Shown piece by piece: positions 27,042-35,904 of a stretch of DNA of 46,115 nucleotides. The stretch comes from Gammaproteobacteria bacterium (GTDB taxonomy: Bacteria; Pseudomonadota; Gammaproteobacteria; Eutrophobiales; Eutrophobiaceae). The notes beneath the pieces are model-generated. The model was given only the letters and a program-made list of their open reading frames with translations, searched no databases and was not told the DNA's origin. The stretch spans positions 1 through 46,115 of the forward strand of contig WVYN01000014.1 of the NCBI GenBank assembly GCA_011772965.1, given 5' to 3'. Made by a program: the position numbers and the translations under genes. How positions within the stretch are numbered: the first letter of the stretch is position 1; each line of letters begins with the position of its first letter.

Positions 27042-27422
27042 CAACATCACTGAAGCAACAGTAATGCCCACACCCATTTCAATCAACAATATTCCCAAGT
27101 GTTGTCCGCTGATAGGATCAGCCGCAAACACATTGTAATCCAGATAGTTCCCGCCCAGCAGGATACCTGCGAGTCCGGTACCGAGATATAACAACAACCC
27201 TAGCGCTCCTGTGACACGCAATACTACCGGGGGTAAGACCTTGCGGGTATGATCTAAGCCAAATATCAGTGCATGGAGGATAAAGCCGGCAGCAAAGATT
27301 ACACCTGCCTGAAAGCCGCCGCCGGGCCCATAATCACCGTGGAACTGTACATAAAAGGCAAACAATAGAATCATCGGTATGATGAACTTGGCAATAACTC
27401 TCAGGACGAGGTGATGTTCCAT
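27012..27422 (-). CDS. mnhB: Na+/H+ antiporter subunit B (MnhB/MrpB)
   Basis: This 136-residue membrane protein has four hydrophobic segments and the MnhB pattern FHGDYGPGGGFQAGVIFAAGFILHALIFG near residues 28-56, followed by GTGLAGILLGGNYLDYN and a C-terminal GILLIEMGVGITVASVML. In the Mrp complex subunit B works with A, C, D, E, F and G to exchange sodium for protons across the inner membrane. It is the last gene of the locally visible operon. No mnhC or mnhD follows: the next gene, yhdP, runs head-on and the two 3' ends overlap by 30 bases. Confidence 0.92.
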   Translation of the reverse strand: MEHHLVLRVIAKFIIPMILLFAFYVQFHGDYGPGGGFQAGVIFAAGFILHALIFGLDHTRKVLPPVVLRVTGALGLLLYLGTGLAGILLGGNYLDYNVFAADPISGQHLGILLIEMGVGITVASVMLSLFYIFAQP

Positions 27423-27436
27423 GAATAGTTTCCGGA

Positions 27437-27982
27437 TTAATCAGTTTCTTTATCCTGCTTACCGCGACCCAAAAGTAAAAGCACCCCGATGCCTGCTGTC
27501 AGGATTACGGTCGTCTCACCCAAGGTGTCATAGCCTCTGTAACTTGCAAGGACCGAGGTCACCATATTGGGGACTCCGATTTCGTCCGGAGATTCATATA
27601 TAAAACGTTCAGCAATATGATGATGCACCGGGGCAGACGGATCACCAAATTTTGGAATATCCAGTGTGCCATATATCAGTATTGCACCGGTTATACTGAC
27701 AAGGATAAAAGCAATACTCGAGAATTTTCTGTTACCCGCGAGTTCTTCTGTCGAGGTTAGAGCCAATACACTCAGGAATAACAGGGTTGAGATCCCGGCA
27801 CCTACGGCGGCTTCAGTAAATGCCACATCAACAGCATCCATACTGACTAGTAAACTGGCCGACAACAGGCTGAACATCCCGGTCAGGACCACAGTTACTA
27901 ACAGGTGTCGTATACGCGTGATGGCAATCGCAATGATAGCCAGGAATGTAAGCAAAATTATATTAATCAATGTTTCCATCAA
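27437..27982 (-). CDS. DUF4040 / MbhD-MbhE-like antiporter subunit (C-terminal MrpA equivalent)
   Basis: This 181-residue membrane protein has an MbhD-like part (about residues 1-75, with [26 protein letters not shown]) and an MbhE-like end ([26 protein letters not shown], about 138-163). In classical Mrp operons these regions form the C-terminal extension of MrpA; here they are a separate gene, as in group-2-like or MBH-type arrangements. It overlaps mnhG by four bases and is 14 bases upstream of mnhB. No NuoL-like MrpA N-terminal domain is present in the window. Confidence 0.88.
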   Translation of the reverse strand: MMETLINIILLTFLAIIAIAITRIRHLLVTVVLTGMFSLLSASLLVSMDAVDVAFTEAAVGAGISTLLFLSVLALTSTEELAGNRKFSSIAFILVSITGAILIYGTLDIPKFGDPSAPVHHHIAERFIYESPDEIGVPNMVTSVLASYRGYDTLGETTVILTAGIGVLLLLGRGKQDKETD

Positions 27983-28296
27983 TTGTTGTCCTCTGTACTG
28001 GTTACCGGTTCGAGTTTTCCATGCAAGGCAGCTTTGGCCAGCGCATGTGCCGCGGTAGGTGAAGTAAACATGATAAACACGATTAGTAATATAAGTTTCA
28101 CAATCACCAATGCCTGTTCAGCCTGTAATGCTAGACCGGTAACTATCAACAGGCTGCCAAGGGTCTCTATTACACTGGCAGCATGCAGGCGGGTGAAGAA
28201 ATCAGGAAACCGTAACAGGCCAATCACTCCGATTAACAAAAAAAAGGCACCAGCAAGCAAACAACTCCAACTGAGTATATCGACTACATGATTCAT
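27979..28296 (-). CDS. mnhG: Na+/H+ antiporter subunit G (MnhG/MrpG)
   Basis: A 105-residue inner-membrane protein with three hydrophobic helices. The family core is [32 protein letters not shown] (around residues 16-47), with the conserved RLHA and E in the expected order, followed by [28 protein letters not shown]. It is a small accessory subunit of the Mrp sodium/proton antiporter. It overlaps both its neighbours by four bases (ATGA-type junctions), a sign of tight translational coupling. Confidence 0.92.
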   Translation of the reverse strand: MNHVVDILSWSCLLAGAFFLLIGVIGLLRFPDFFTRLHAASVIETLGSLLIVTGLALQAEQALVIVKLILLIVFIMFTSPTAAHALAKAALHGKLEPVTSTEDNN

Positions 28297-28574
28297 ATAT
28301 CGAGTTCTTCCTCCGTTGCACGGCCCATGTCACGGTATTCAAAAAACTTAAGCACTGCAATCGTGGCAATAAAATTAATCAATGCATAAGCCAGACCAAT
28401 ATCAAGAAACTCGGGGCGACCGGTAAGAAAACCGAAAACGGCAATAAACAACACGGTGATTGTACCCAGCACATTAACCGCGAGTAGGCGGTCATATAAT
28501 GTCGGCCCTAGCAAGGCCCGGCATAATGACATGAACATGGCCAGCAGAATAGCGATCATAGCGGCTGCAAACAT
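28293..28574 (-). CDS. mnhF: Na+/H+ antiporter subunit F (MnhF/MrpF)
   Basis: A 93-residue membrane protein with three hydrophobic helices and the MrpF pattern CRALLGPTLYDRLLAVNVLGTITVL (about residues 18-42) and PEFLDIGLAYALINFIATIAVLKF (about 53-76). MrpF subunits support assembly of the antiporter and can have bile-acid or sodium efflux roles in some species. It shares one base with the mnhE stop and overlaps mnhG by four bases. Confidence 0.92.
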   Translation of the reverse strand: MFAAAMIAILLAMFMSLCRALLGPTLYDRLLAVNVLGTITVLFIAVFGFLTGRPEFLDIGLAYALINFIATIAVLKFFEYRDMGRATEEELDI

Positions 28575-29062
28575 CAGTAATCTTCCTCAATCATCGAGAT
28601 ATGCCTGTCCATCTTACCCTCATCCAGCGCTGCAGCACCTTCAGCGGACAGGGCATGTACCAGGATCAAGTCATCATCAATACTCATTGACACTGTTCCC
28701 GGGGTCAAGGTAATCGAGTTGGCATAGATAACCCGGCCCACGGTGGTCTTTTGGGAACTCTTGACCTTCACAACTGTGGGTGAAATGTCGGAACGCAGCG
28801 AAAGGATTCGTCGACTGACATCGATATTGGCTATGATGATTTCCTTGAGCAACCAGACCCAGTAAAACAGGGTGGGCTTGAACTTTAAATGTATGGGGTG
28901 TCCCTCGTGGTCGATCACGTCCATGCGCCTACCAAGATAAACGACCAGCAGGACAGAACCAAGGCCAAGTGCCAGTAACAGGACTGTATAATGGCCGGAA
29001 AGCAGCAACCACAGAAGTGCAAGGGATATGCCAAGACTGAGTGCATGTGGTATTTTGTTCAT
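28574..29062 (-). CDS. mnhE: Na+/H+ antiporter subunit E (MnhE/MrpE)
   Basis: A 162-residue protein with two or three N-terminal membrane helices (IPHALSLGISLALLWLLLSGHYTVLLL), then a cytosolic part with FYWVWLLKEIIIANIDVSRRIL and VGRVIYANSITLTPGTVSMSIDDDLILVHAL (about residues 108-138), a typical MrpE arrangement. It is the first gene of the operon, reading E-F-G-DUF4040-B. The 89-bp gap to the divergent Nudix gene must hold both promoters; no strong match was picked out. Confidence 0.92.
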   Translation of the reverse strand: MNKIPHALSLGISLALLWLLLSGHYTVLLLALGLGSVLLVVYLGRRMDVIDHEGHPIHLKFKPTLFYWVWLLKEIIIANIDVSRRILSLRSDISPTVVKVKSSQKTTVGRVIYANSITLTPGTVSMSIDDDLILVHALSAEGAAALDEGKMDRHISMIEEDY

Positions 29063-29151
29063 TCGATGTGCTGAATCCAGAAAGCCTGTATTTGCCTTTA
29101 TTCTAACGTAAATCCGGTATTTAACCCATATGGGGGAGGTATTGATAATCC

Positions 29152-29595
29152 ATGCAATGGAAACCCAATGTGACTGTCGCAGCGATCGCGGAAAAAGATG
29201 GCTGCTTTCTGCTGGTTGAGGAAGAAGCCGATAATCTTGTGGTATTCAATCAACCGGCCGGTCACCTGGAAAAAGGCGAGTCACTGATCGATGCGGTGAA
29301 ACGCGAGGTCTTGGAAGAAACAGCCTGGGAATTCCGGCCTGAATACCTTGTCGGGGTGTACCAGTACCCCAACCCGCATGTGGACATGATTTATTTGCGT
29401 TTTTGTTTTGCGGGAACCTGCAACAGGAAACATGATAAGCCACTGGATGATGGCATCATCCGTGCTGTCTGGTTCACCCCGGGGGAAATCGAGGCCAGGC
29501 AAGAACGCCTGCGCAGCCCCATGGTAATACGCTGCCTCAAGGATTATCTGGCCGGTAAACGCTATCCGCTCGACATGTTGAACCATGCCGTGTGA
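29152..29595 (+). CDS. nudJ: Nudix hydrolase, NudJ-like
   Basis: A 147-residue Nudix protein with the Nudix box GHLEKGESLIDAVKREVLEETAW at residues 37-59 (split here: GHLEKGE, then REVLEE), which fits GX5EX7REUXEEXGU with a final A-W change. NudJ-type enzymes hydrolyse thiamine pyrophosphate precursors and nucleoside or isoprenoid diphosphates; the substrate here is not determined. Its last codons overlap the longest reading frame of mnmA, and this nudJ-mnmA pairing is common in gammaproteobacteria, which supports the name. Confidence 0.85.
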   Translation: MQWKPNVTVAAIAEKDGCFLLVEEEADNLVVFNQPAGHLEKGESLIDAVKREVLEETAWEFRPEYLVGVYQYPNPHVDMIYLRFCFAGTCNRKHDKPLDDGIIRAVWFTPGEIEARQERLRSPMVIRCLKDYLAGKRYPLDMLNHAV

Positions 29596-29617
29596 GTTAT
29601 CGCTGTATTTATTAGAC

Positions 29618-30730
29618 ATGAAAAAAGAAAAGATCATCGTCGGTTTGTCAGGAGGAGTGGATTCCTCGGTGGCTGCGCTGTTACTGAAACAGCAGGGATA
29701 TGAGGTCGAAGGCCTGTTCATGAAGAACTGGGATGAACAATCTGAAGATGGCAGCTGCATTTGGGAAGCAGACGTTGAAGATGCCATGCATGTTTGCGAG
29801 GTGCTGGGTATTCACCTCAACACGGTGGACCTGGCCGAAGATTATTGGGACCAGGTCTTCAGTCACTTTATTAATGAATACAGGAACGGGCGAACACCCA
29901 ACCCGGATATACTCTGTAACCAGGAGATCAAGTTCAATACGTTCATGTCACTGGCGCTGGCGCAGGGTGCTGACCGTATCGCCACAGGCCATTATGCCCG
30001 TATCAAATACGAACAGGGCTGCTACCAGTTACTGAAAGGACTCGATGAAAACAAGGACCAGAGTTATTTCCTTTGCCGTCTCGATCAGAAACAGCTATCG
30101 ACATCGCTGTTTCCGATTGGTGCAATGAAAAAACCGGATGTCAGGAAACTGGCCCGTGATCATGGTCTGATCACCCATGATAAAAAGGACAGTACCGGCA
30201 TCTGTTTTGTTGGCGAACGTGACTTCAGAGAATTTCTCAGCCGTTATATTCCAAAACAACCCGGCGCTATCCTTTCACCCGAGGGTGATCTGCTTGGGCA
30301 TCACGATGGTGTGTTTTACTACACCCTGGGTCAGCGACAGGGACTTGGCATCGGTGGTGTCCGTGGTCAGGGTGAAGATCCCTGGTACGTTGTCGGTAAG
30401 GACATCCACAATAACACACTCTATGCGGCACAGGGGCACAACCATCCTCTGCTGTTCAGCAAGGGGTTATTGACCCACAGCATGCACTGGGTATCGGGTC
30501 AGCCACCGGCCACAGCATTTCGTTGCATGGCCAAGACCCGTTATCGCCAGCCCGATCAGAGCTGCACAGTCGAGGTGAGTGAAACCAGTGAATGTCGTGT
30601 GACTTTTGATACTGACCAGCGTGCCGTGACGCCGGGCCAATATATTGTGCTCTATGACGGTGCAGTATGCCTGGGTGGTGGCGTGATAGAAAGCACCCGG
30701 CAGGCAGAGAAAATTCCGCAACCTGCCTGA
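29618..30730 (+). CDS. mnmA: tRNA-specific 2-thiouridylase
   Basis: MnmA puts sulfur on C2 of the wobble uridine of Lys, Glu and Gln tRNAs, using sulfur relayed by the Tus proteins. The 370-residue product begins with MKKEKIIVGLSGGVDSS, whose PP-loop SGGVDSS (11-17) activates the uridine with ATP. Catalytic cysteines lie in PDILCNQEIKF (Cys100) and STGICFVGER (Cys196). LGQRQGLGIGG and DPWYVVGKD mark the C-terminal domains. ATG 29618 is used; the upstream in-frame ATG 29585 overlaps the Nudix gene and adds unrelated residues. Confidence 0.96.
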   Translation: MKKEKIIVGLSGGVDSSVAALLLKQQGYEVEGLFMKNWDEQSEDGSCIWEADVEDAMHVCEVLGIHLNTVDLAEDYWDQVFSHFINEYRNGRTPNPDILCNQEIKFNTFMSLALAQGADRIATGHYARIKYEQGCYQLLKGLDENKDQSYFLCRLDQKQLSTSLFPIGAMKKPDVRKLARDHGLITHDKKDSTGICFVGERDFREFLSRYIPKQPGAILSPEGDLLGHHDGVFYYTLGQRQGLGIGGVRGQGEDPWYVVGKDIHNNTLYAAQGHNHPLLFSKGLLTHSMHWVSGQPPATAFRCMAKTRYRQPDQSCTVEVSETSECRVTFDTDQRAVTPGQYIVLYDGAVCLGGGVIESTRQAEKIPQPA

Positions 30731-30819
30731 AGGCATTATCGCTTTGGATGGCCTATGCCTGAAAGACGAAATAACGCATAATAGCGCGCTTTGAATTGTC
30801 GCACCCTACGGAGCAATAC

Positions 30820-33575
30820 ATGAAAGACAGCTATAAGACTCGCACGACGCTGAAAGTAGCTAATAAAGAATACGAAATTTTCTCTCTAGCGGAACTTGGC
30901 AAACAGTTCGCCAATGTAAACAAGCTGCCTTACTCCCAGAAAATCCTTTTGGAAAACCTGTTACGCTGTGAAGATGACGTTAACGTCACGAGAGATGATA
31001 TTGCTGCCCTCGCTTCCTGGAATGCCAAGTCCGAAACCAGCAAGGAAATTGCCTTTACGCCGGCACGTGTACTGATGCAGGACTTCACCGGTGTCCCAGC
31101 TGTCGTCGATCTCGCTGCCATGCGCGATGCCATGAAGAACCTTGGCGGCGATCCGAAGAAGATCAATCCACTGTCGCCGGCGGAACTGGTCATCGACCAC
31201 TCTATTATGGTGGATGTGTTCGGGCGTCCCGATGCAGCTGAAAAAAATGCTGAAATCGAATTTGAACGTAACCAGGAACGCTACAGCTTCCTGCGCTGGG
31301 GCCAGGATGCCTTTTCCAATTTCAAGGTGGTGCCACCGGATACCGGGATCTGCCACCAGGTCAATCTGGAATACCTGGCCCGGACGGTGTTCACCCGGGA
31401 AGTCGATGGCAAAACCCAGGCCTACCCGGACACCTTGGTCGGCACCGACTCCCACACCACCATGATTAACGGCCTGGGTGTTCTGGGCTGGGGTGTCGGT
31501 GGAATCGAAGCCGAGGCCGCCATGTTGGGACAACCCATCACTATGCTGATCCCGCAGGTCATTGGTTTTAAACTGACAGGCAAATTGCCGGAAGGCGCCA
31601 CCGCGACGGACCTGGTCCTGACCGTGGTGCAGATGTTGCGCAAGAAAGGTGTGGTCGGTAAATTCGTGGAATTTTTTGGTGATGGTCTGGCCAACCTGCC
31701 GTTGGCTGACCGCGCCACCATTGCCAACATGGCACCGGAGTATGGCGCAACCTGTGGGATCTTCCCGATTGATGAAGAGACCCTGACCTACCTACGGCTG
31801 ACCGGTCGCGCCGATGAACAGGTCAAGCTCATTGAGGCCTATGCCAAGACCCAGGGCATGTGGCGGGCAGAGGACGATGCGGATGCCGAGTACAATGATG
31901 TCCTGGACCTCGATATGAGTTCCGTTGTCCCCAGCCTGGCTGGCCCGAAACGTCCACAGGACCGTATCCCGTTGAGCCAGGCCAAGACCATTGTCACCCA
32001 TCATATGACCGAAATGCAGGACCACCGCGCTGGCGGCCCAAGCCGGCACCAGGAAATTGCCAAGTTTGAAGGTGAAGGTGGCGGTACCGCTGTCGCTGCC
32101 GAAGAGTCGCATCATGCAGGCTCAATCCGGGTCAAGGATGAAGAGGTTAATGAATACGATCTCAACGATGGCGCCGTCGTCATGTCATCGCCGCCATTAC
32201 TTCCTGTACCAATACATCCAATCCATCGGTCATGGTCGCCGCGGGCCTTTTGGCCAAGAACGCCAACGAAAAAGGCCTAACACGCAAGCCGTGGGTGAAG
32301 ACCAGCCTGGCCCCGGGATCACTGGTGGTCACGGACTACCTGAAGAAGGCCGGCTTGATGCCGCATCTCGAGGCCCTGGGTTATCACATTACAGGCTACG
32401 GATGTACCACCTGTATTGGTAACTCCGGGCCATTATCTAAACCGATCAGCGATGCCATTCATGAGGGTGACTTGATCGTGGCTTCCGTACTGTCTGGCAA
32501 CCGCAACTTCGAGGGCCGGGTTCATCCCGAAGTCAAAATGAATTTCCTGGCCTCCCCACCGCTTGTTGTGGCCTACGCCCTGGCTGGCCGCGTCGACATT
32601 GATCTCAACAAGGAACCGATTGCTCAGGACAAAGACGGTAATGATGTATACCTGAAAGATATCTGGCCGAACCAGACTGAAATCCAGGAGGCGATTGCGT
32701 CCACGATCGATTCCAAGATGTTTCAAGGCAGTTATTCCAACGTTTTCAAGGGCGACAGCCGCTGGGCTGGCATTGAGGTTGCTGCATCAGATCGCTACAA
32801 CTGGGACAGTGATTCCACCTACGTCCAGAACCCGCCTTATTTCGAGGGCATGGGGATGGAAGCCGAAGGTTTTGACCAGATTAAAAACGCCCGCGTGCTG
32901 GCATTGCTGGGTGACAGTATCACCACCGATCACATTTCTCCAGCCGGTTCCATCAAGGCCGACAGCCCTGCCGGGAAATATCTTATTGAGCATGGAGTGC
33001 AACCCAGGGACTTCAACTCCTACGGTTCCCGGCGTGGCAATCATGAAGTGATGATGCGTGGTACCTTCGCCAACATCCGCCTGCGCAATCAGCTGGCCCC
33101 GGGCACGGAAGGCGGCTGGACAACTCATCAACCTTCTGGTGAACAAATGAGCATTTACGATGCAGCCATCAAATACCAGTCAGAGAACGTGCCGCTGATC
33201 GTGCTGGCCGGCAAGGAATACGGTACCGGTTCCTCCCGTGACTGGGCGGCCAAGGGCACCAAGCTGCTTGGTGTGCAGGCAGTAATTGCTGAAAGTTTTG
33301 AACGCATTCACCGATCCAACCTTGTCGGCATGGGTGTGTTACCGTTAACCTTCAAAGATAATCAAAATGCACATTTACTCGGATTGACCGGCGAGGAAAT
33401 CTATTCGATTGAAGGCCTTGAAGTGGGTGCAAAGGAAGTTACCGTAATTGCCAAGCCGGATGACGGTGAAGCGATCGGCTTCCAGGCCGCTGTCAGAGTT
33501 GATACTCCAAAGGAATGGGAATATTTCAATAACGGCGGCATTCTGCCTTATGTGTTAAGACAGCTTGCTGCCTGA
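30820..33575 (+). pseudogene. acnA: Aconitate hydratase A, reading frame broken by a 5-bp duplication
   Basis: Aconitase interconverts citrate and isocitrate in the TCA and glyoxylate cycles using a 4Fe-4S cluster. The first frame starts at ATG 30820 and carries TYRSFLRW-type N-terminal domains, [21 protein letters not shown] and the HH-rich linker. It leaves the correct frame at about 32184 and stops at 32280 after an out-of-frame tail. The correct frame continues from there with [17 protein letters not shown], the [11 protein letters not shown] cluster cysteines and [10 protein letters not shown], to 33575. A tandem GTCATGTCAT at 32179-32188 explains the shift: removing one copy restores about 916 residues, a normal AcnA. 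No other stop or indel is seen. It may be a recent mutation, an assembly or read error, or a reversible repeat-based switch. Confidence 0.88.
32179..32188 (+). repeat. Tandem GTCAT duplication that breaks acnA
   Basis: GTCAT occurs twice in direct succession, at 32179-32183 and 32184-32188. The conserved protein sequence before it (NDGAVV) and after it ([12 protein letters not shown]) is in phase only if one copy is removed. The duplicated unit sits a few codons before the third cluster cysteine. Confidence 0.9.
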
Positions 33576-33602
33576 AAATAAAAGACAATAATACCAAGCC
33601 TG

Positions 33603-33634
33603 ACCGGGGTGACTGATATCGTCCCGGTTTTTTT
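33603..33634 (+). terminator. Intrinsic terminator after acnA
   Basis: ACCGGG (33603-33608) pairs with CCCGGT (33623-33628) and is followed by seven T residues (33628-33634). It begins 27 bases past the acnA stop codon. Confidence 0.75.
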
Positions 33635-33650
33635 GTAGCAGTAAAAATTT

Positions 33651-33896
33651 TTAGTGCTCTTCAAAACCGTAGGATTTAAGCGCCTCAATAATGTCAGCGT
33701 CGAGGTGTTTGCAATCAACTTGCCATTCTTATTCTTCATCACGAGTATATGACGGGGTCTACTGCGGGCAACTGATTTGATATACTTTTCCGGATATATT
33801 CTTGCAAAAATCTTGTCAGGAACCGACGATATTAATTACACTTTCTTCAATACCGTCGCTCCGGCAGCAGGCTGTGAACTGTAAAGAATACTGCAT
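33651..33896 (-). pseudogene. Possible decayed small ORF in the acnA-barrel intergenic gap
   Basis: The 396-bp gap between acnA (ends 33575) and the barrel gene (33972) has no intact gene, but three minus-strand stretches in different frames look protein-like. From an ATG at 33896, the first reads MQYSLQFTACCRSDGIEES and then ends at a stop. The second reads PDKIFARIYPEKYIKSVARS then RPRHILVMKNKNGKLI. The third ends in DCKHLDADIIEALKSYGFEE, followed by a TAA at 33651. Two frameshifts would join them into a protein of about 80 residues. No homolog was recognised, and no ribosome-binding site is seen. This may be a decayed gene or a chance pattern. Confidence 0.25.
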
Positions 33897-33908
33897 CGAT
33901 AGTGCAAT

Positions 33909-33938
33909 TTGACTGAAATCGCTTATATTTAATATATT
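33909..33938 (+). promoter_or_regulatory. Candidate sigma70 promoter for the outer-membrane barrel gene
   Basis: TTGACT (33909-33914) and TATATT (33933-33938) are spaced by 18 bases in an AT-rich stretch. A ribosome-binding site GGGGAGAGGA (33959-33968) and the ATG at 33972 follow at sensible distances. Assignment rests on the sequence match alone. Confidence 0.5.
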
Positions 33939-33971
33939 CTATTTAGCAATTTATCACCGGGGAGAGGATTG

Positions 33972-35054
33972 ATGAAAAGAACTTCCGTTATCGCCCTAAT
34001 ATACATCAGTTGCATGATCACATCTTCCGTCAACGCCAGCCAGGAATGTAATGAAATTAATTTCAGCTTTTGTCTGAATGGCGTTGGCCCGGCCGTTACC
34101 AATCCTGACGTCCTGCGAATCACCGCGAGCAACGTGGCCAAGCAGAACAAAACGGAAGCTGGGAAGCAGTACGAGGAGTCATTTTCATTTAAAGGCGATC
34201 ACTATATCTCGGGCCATTCGGCCGGCGACCTGCCGGGCGGTTGGGGTATCTGGGGCAGCTATACCCGCACCTCATTCGAAGCCGATTTGCCTATAAATTC
34301 CGTGGTGCAGCCCATAGCCTCTTATGATGGCGATCAGGATATCGCCCTGTTTGGTGCCGATCGTTTCTTCGGTGAACAATTTCTCGTCGGCCTGGCCTTT
34401 GGCTATGAAAGGACTGATACAGATACCGCTTACAACGGCGGTAATAATGAGGCCGATGGCTATACCGTAGCACCCTATGTGGCCTATTTGATCAACGATG
34501 TATTCAGCGTGGATGTCACGGCGGGTTATTCTGATCTGAAATACGAGACTGTCCGCATTGATAACGTTAGCGGTGGACGTATCACCGGTAACTTTGATTC
34601 CTCGCGCTGGTTCATGGCAGCCAACCTGAATGCCATCCAGACCTATAGGCAATGGGTATTCGGCGGCCAGGTCGGATTCCTCTACACCGATGAAAAACAG
34701 GACGCCTATAACGAAGTCGGGCCCAATACTGCTCGATCGATCAGTAAACGCAAGCTGGATTTGAAACAATTTCTGATCGGCACCGATGTTGCCTATAGCA
34801 TGAATGGTCTTGAACCTTTCGTGTCTGTGTATTATTTCAATGACATCAGCCGGAATGATGGTGAGGATGCCGGCGGCCTGCCGTCCAATATTGGAGCGAC
34901 CCAGCCCGACGATGATGACGAGTTCCAGGTCGGTGTCGGGGTAAGATATTTTTACAAGGACAACATCAGCGGTACCCTGGAATACAACAAGGTCCTTAAC
35001 CGGAACAAGTTCGATGCAGACATATTCATGTTCATGATTAGACTTGATTTATAA
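33972..35054 (+). CDS. Autotransporter-type outer-membrane beta-barrel protein
   Basis: This 360-residue protein has a signal peptide (cleavage near residue 23, after SSVNA) and then only about 65 residues before a C-terminal beta-barrel like the autotransporter beta-domain. Barrel traits are alternating hydrophobic strands with aromatic girdles, for example WGIWGSYTRT, FLVGLAFGYERTDTDT, YTVAPYVAYLINDVFSVDVTAGYSD, WVFGGQVGFLYTDEKQDAY and FQVGVGVRYFYKDNISGTLEYN. The protein ends in FMFMIRLDL, a barrel-like terminal strand with a leucine last. With no passenger domain, it may be a simple porin-like protein. AGAGGA precedes the ATG at 33972; a TTG at 33969 is less likely. It stands alone, between acnA and greB. 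Confidence 0.78.
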   Translation: MKRTSVIALIYISCMITSSVNASQECNEINFSFCLNGVGPAVTNPDVLRITASNVAKQNKTEAGKQYEESFSFKGDHYISGHSAGDLPGGWGIWGSYTRTSFEADLPINSVVQPIASYDGDQDIALFGADRFFGEQFLVGLAFGYERTDTDTAYNGGNNEADGYTVAPYVAYLINDVFSVDVTAGYSDLKYETVRIDNVSGGRITGNFDSSRWFMAANLNAIQTYRQWVFGGQVGFLYTDEKQDAYNEVGPNTARSISKRKLDLKQFLIGTDVAYSMNGLEPFVSVYYFNDISRNDGEDAGGLPSNIGATQPDDDDEFQVGVGVRYFYKDNISGTLEYNKVLNRNKFDADIFMFMIRLDL

Positions 35055-35113
35055 CCGCTTGGCGTAAACTGCTACTATTAAAAGTAATAAGAAAGCAATA
35101 TATTACACTGCAA

Positions 35114-35611
35114 TCAATCAACCAGATATTCAATTATCGTAATGTAATATTCCCGAATTTCTCCCGCTACTCTTATAGAAACCATTTCATTCAGAGATTT
35201 CCCTATCAAAGCTTTTGCCATAGGTGAATCCACACTGATGTGAGGCTTATCCGAGACTATTTCATCGGCGCCGACGATACGGTGTACATATACATTCCCC
35301 TGTTCATCCTCTAATGTCACCGTAGCACCGAAGAATACCAAGTTTTTATCTCCCACCTGGTCGACGATTCTCAGGATTGGCATGCGTTTCTGCAGGTAGG
35401 TAACGCGGTTGTCGATCTCACGTAACTGTTTTTTTCGGTAGATGTATTCCGCATTTTCCGATCGATCGCCCTCTGCAGCAGCGGCTGCCAAGGCTTTTGT
35501 GACTTCAGCTCGTTTTTCCCAAAGCATCGTCATTTCCTTTTCCAGGGACTGGTATCCCCGACGAGTGATATAAGGTGATGATTTCGGGGATGGTGGTCGC
35601 CAGCGTCCCAT
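35114..35611 (-). CDS. greB: Transcription elongation factor GreB
   Basis: GreB rescues backtracked RNA polymerase by inserting its coiled coil into the secondary channel and triggering cleavage of the 3' end of the RNA. The 165-residue protein has the GreB-specific N terminus MGRWRPPSPKSSPYITRRGY, a coiled coil whose tip carries the acidic residues of AAEGDRSENAEYIYRKKQ (about 44-61), and a C-terminal FKBP-like domain with FGATVTLEDEQG and SVDSPMAKALIGKSLNE. The N-terminal basic patch favours GreB over GreA. It is downstream of the metA-like gene on the same strand but across a 293-bp gap with a hairpin, so it probably has its own promoter. Confidence 0.94.
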   Translation of the reverse strand: MGRWRPPSPKSSPYITRRGYQSLEKEMTMLWEKRAEVTKALAAAAAEGDRSENAEYIYRKKQLREIDNRVTYLQKRMPILRIVDQVGDKNLVFFGATVTLEDEQGNVYVHRIVGADEIVSDKPHISVDSPMAKALIGKSLNEMVSIRVAGEIREYYITIIEYLVD

Positions 35612-35904
35612 AAACTTCGTATGAAATTTGTTTTCCAGATTATTGCATGCTGACTAGCATTGATAAATACCGTCGCCATGTCATTGAGGGCCGGCTATAG
35701 AAAATTGGCAATCACTATGGCCCGATTGTCTCTATCTCTTTTTTATGTGATATCAAACACAATATCAATTCTATAATTAATATTACTTGACTTAAATAAC
35801 AACATTTGTCAAATCATGATCGATGCTTTAAGAATTTACAGAAGCATCGTGAAGAACTTTTTATTAATAAGAATTTTATAAATATATAGGACTGGGTTAA
35901 TACA
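35612..35904. other. AT-rich intergenic gap with hairpin between metA and greB
   Basis: No gene is seen here. CGATGCTT (35821-35828) and AAGCATCG (35842-35849) form a perfect 8-bp inverted repeat that could cap the metA-side transcript, though no strong T-tract follows it on the minus strand. A minus-strand TTGACA (35812-35807) may be a -35 box for greB, but no well-spaced -10 box was found. Confidence 0.4.

Noticed and set aside
32232-33575. Separate internal-start protein from the second half of aconitase
   Set aside because: The second frame begins inside a conserved aconitase motif and continues its C-terminal half; it is better explained as the same gene after a 5-bp shift.
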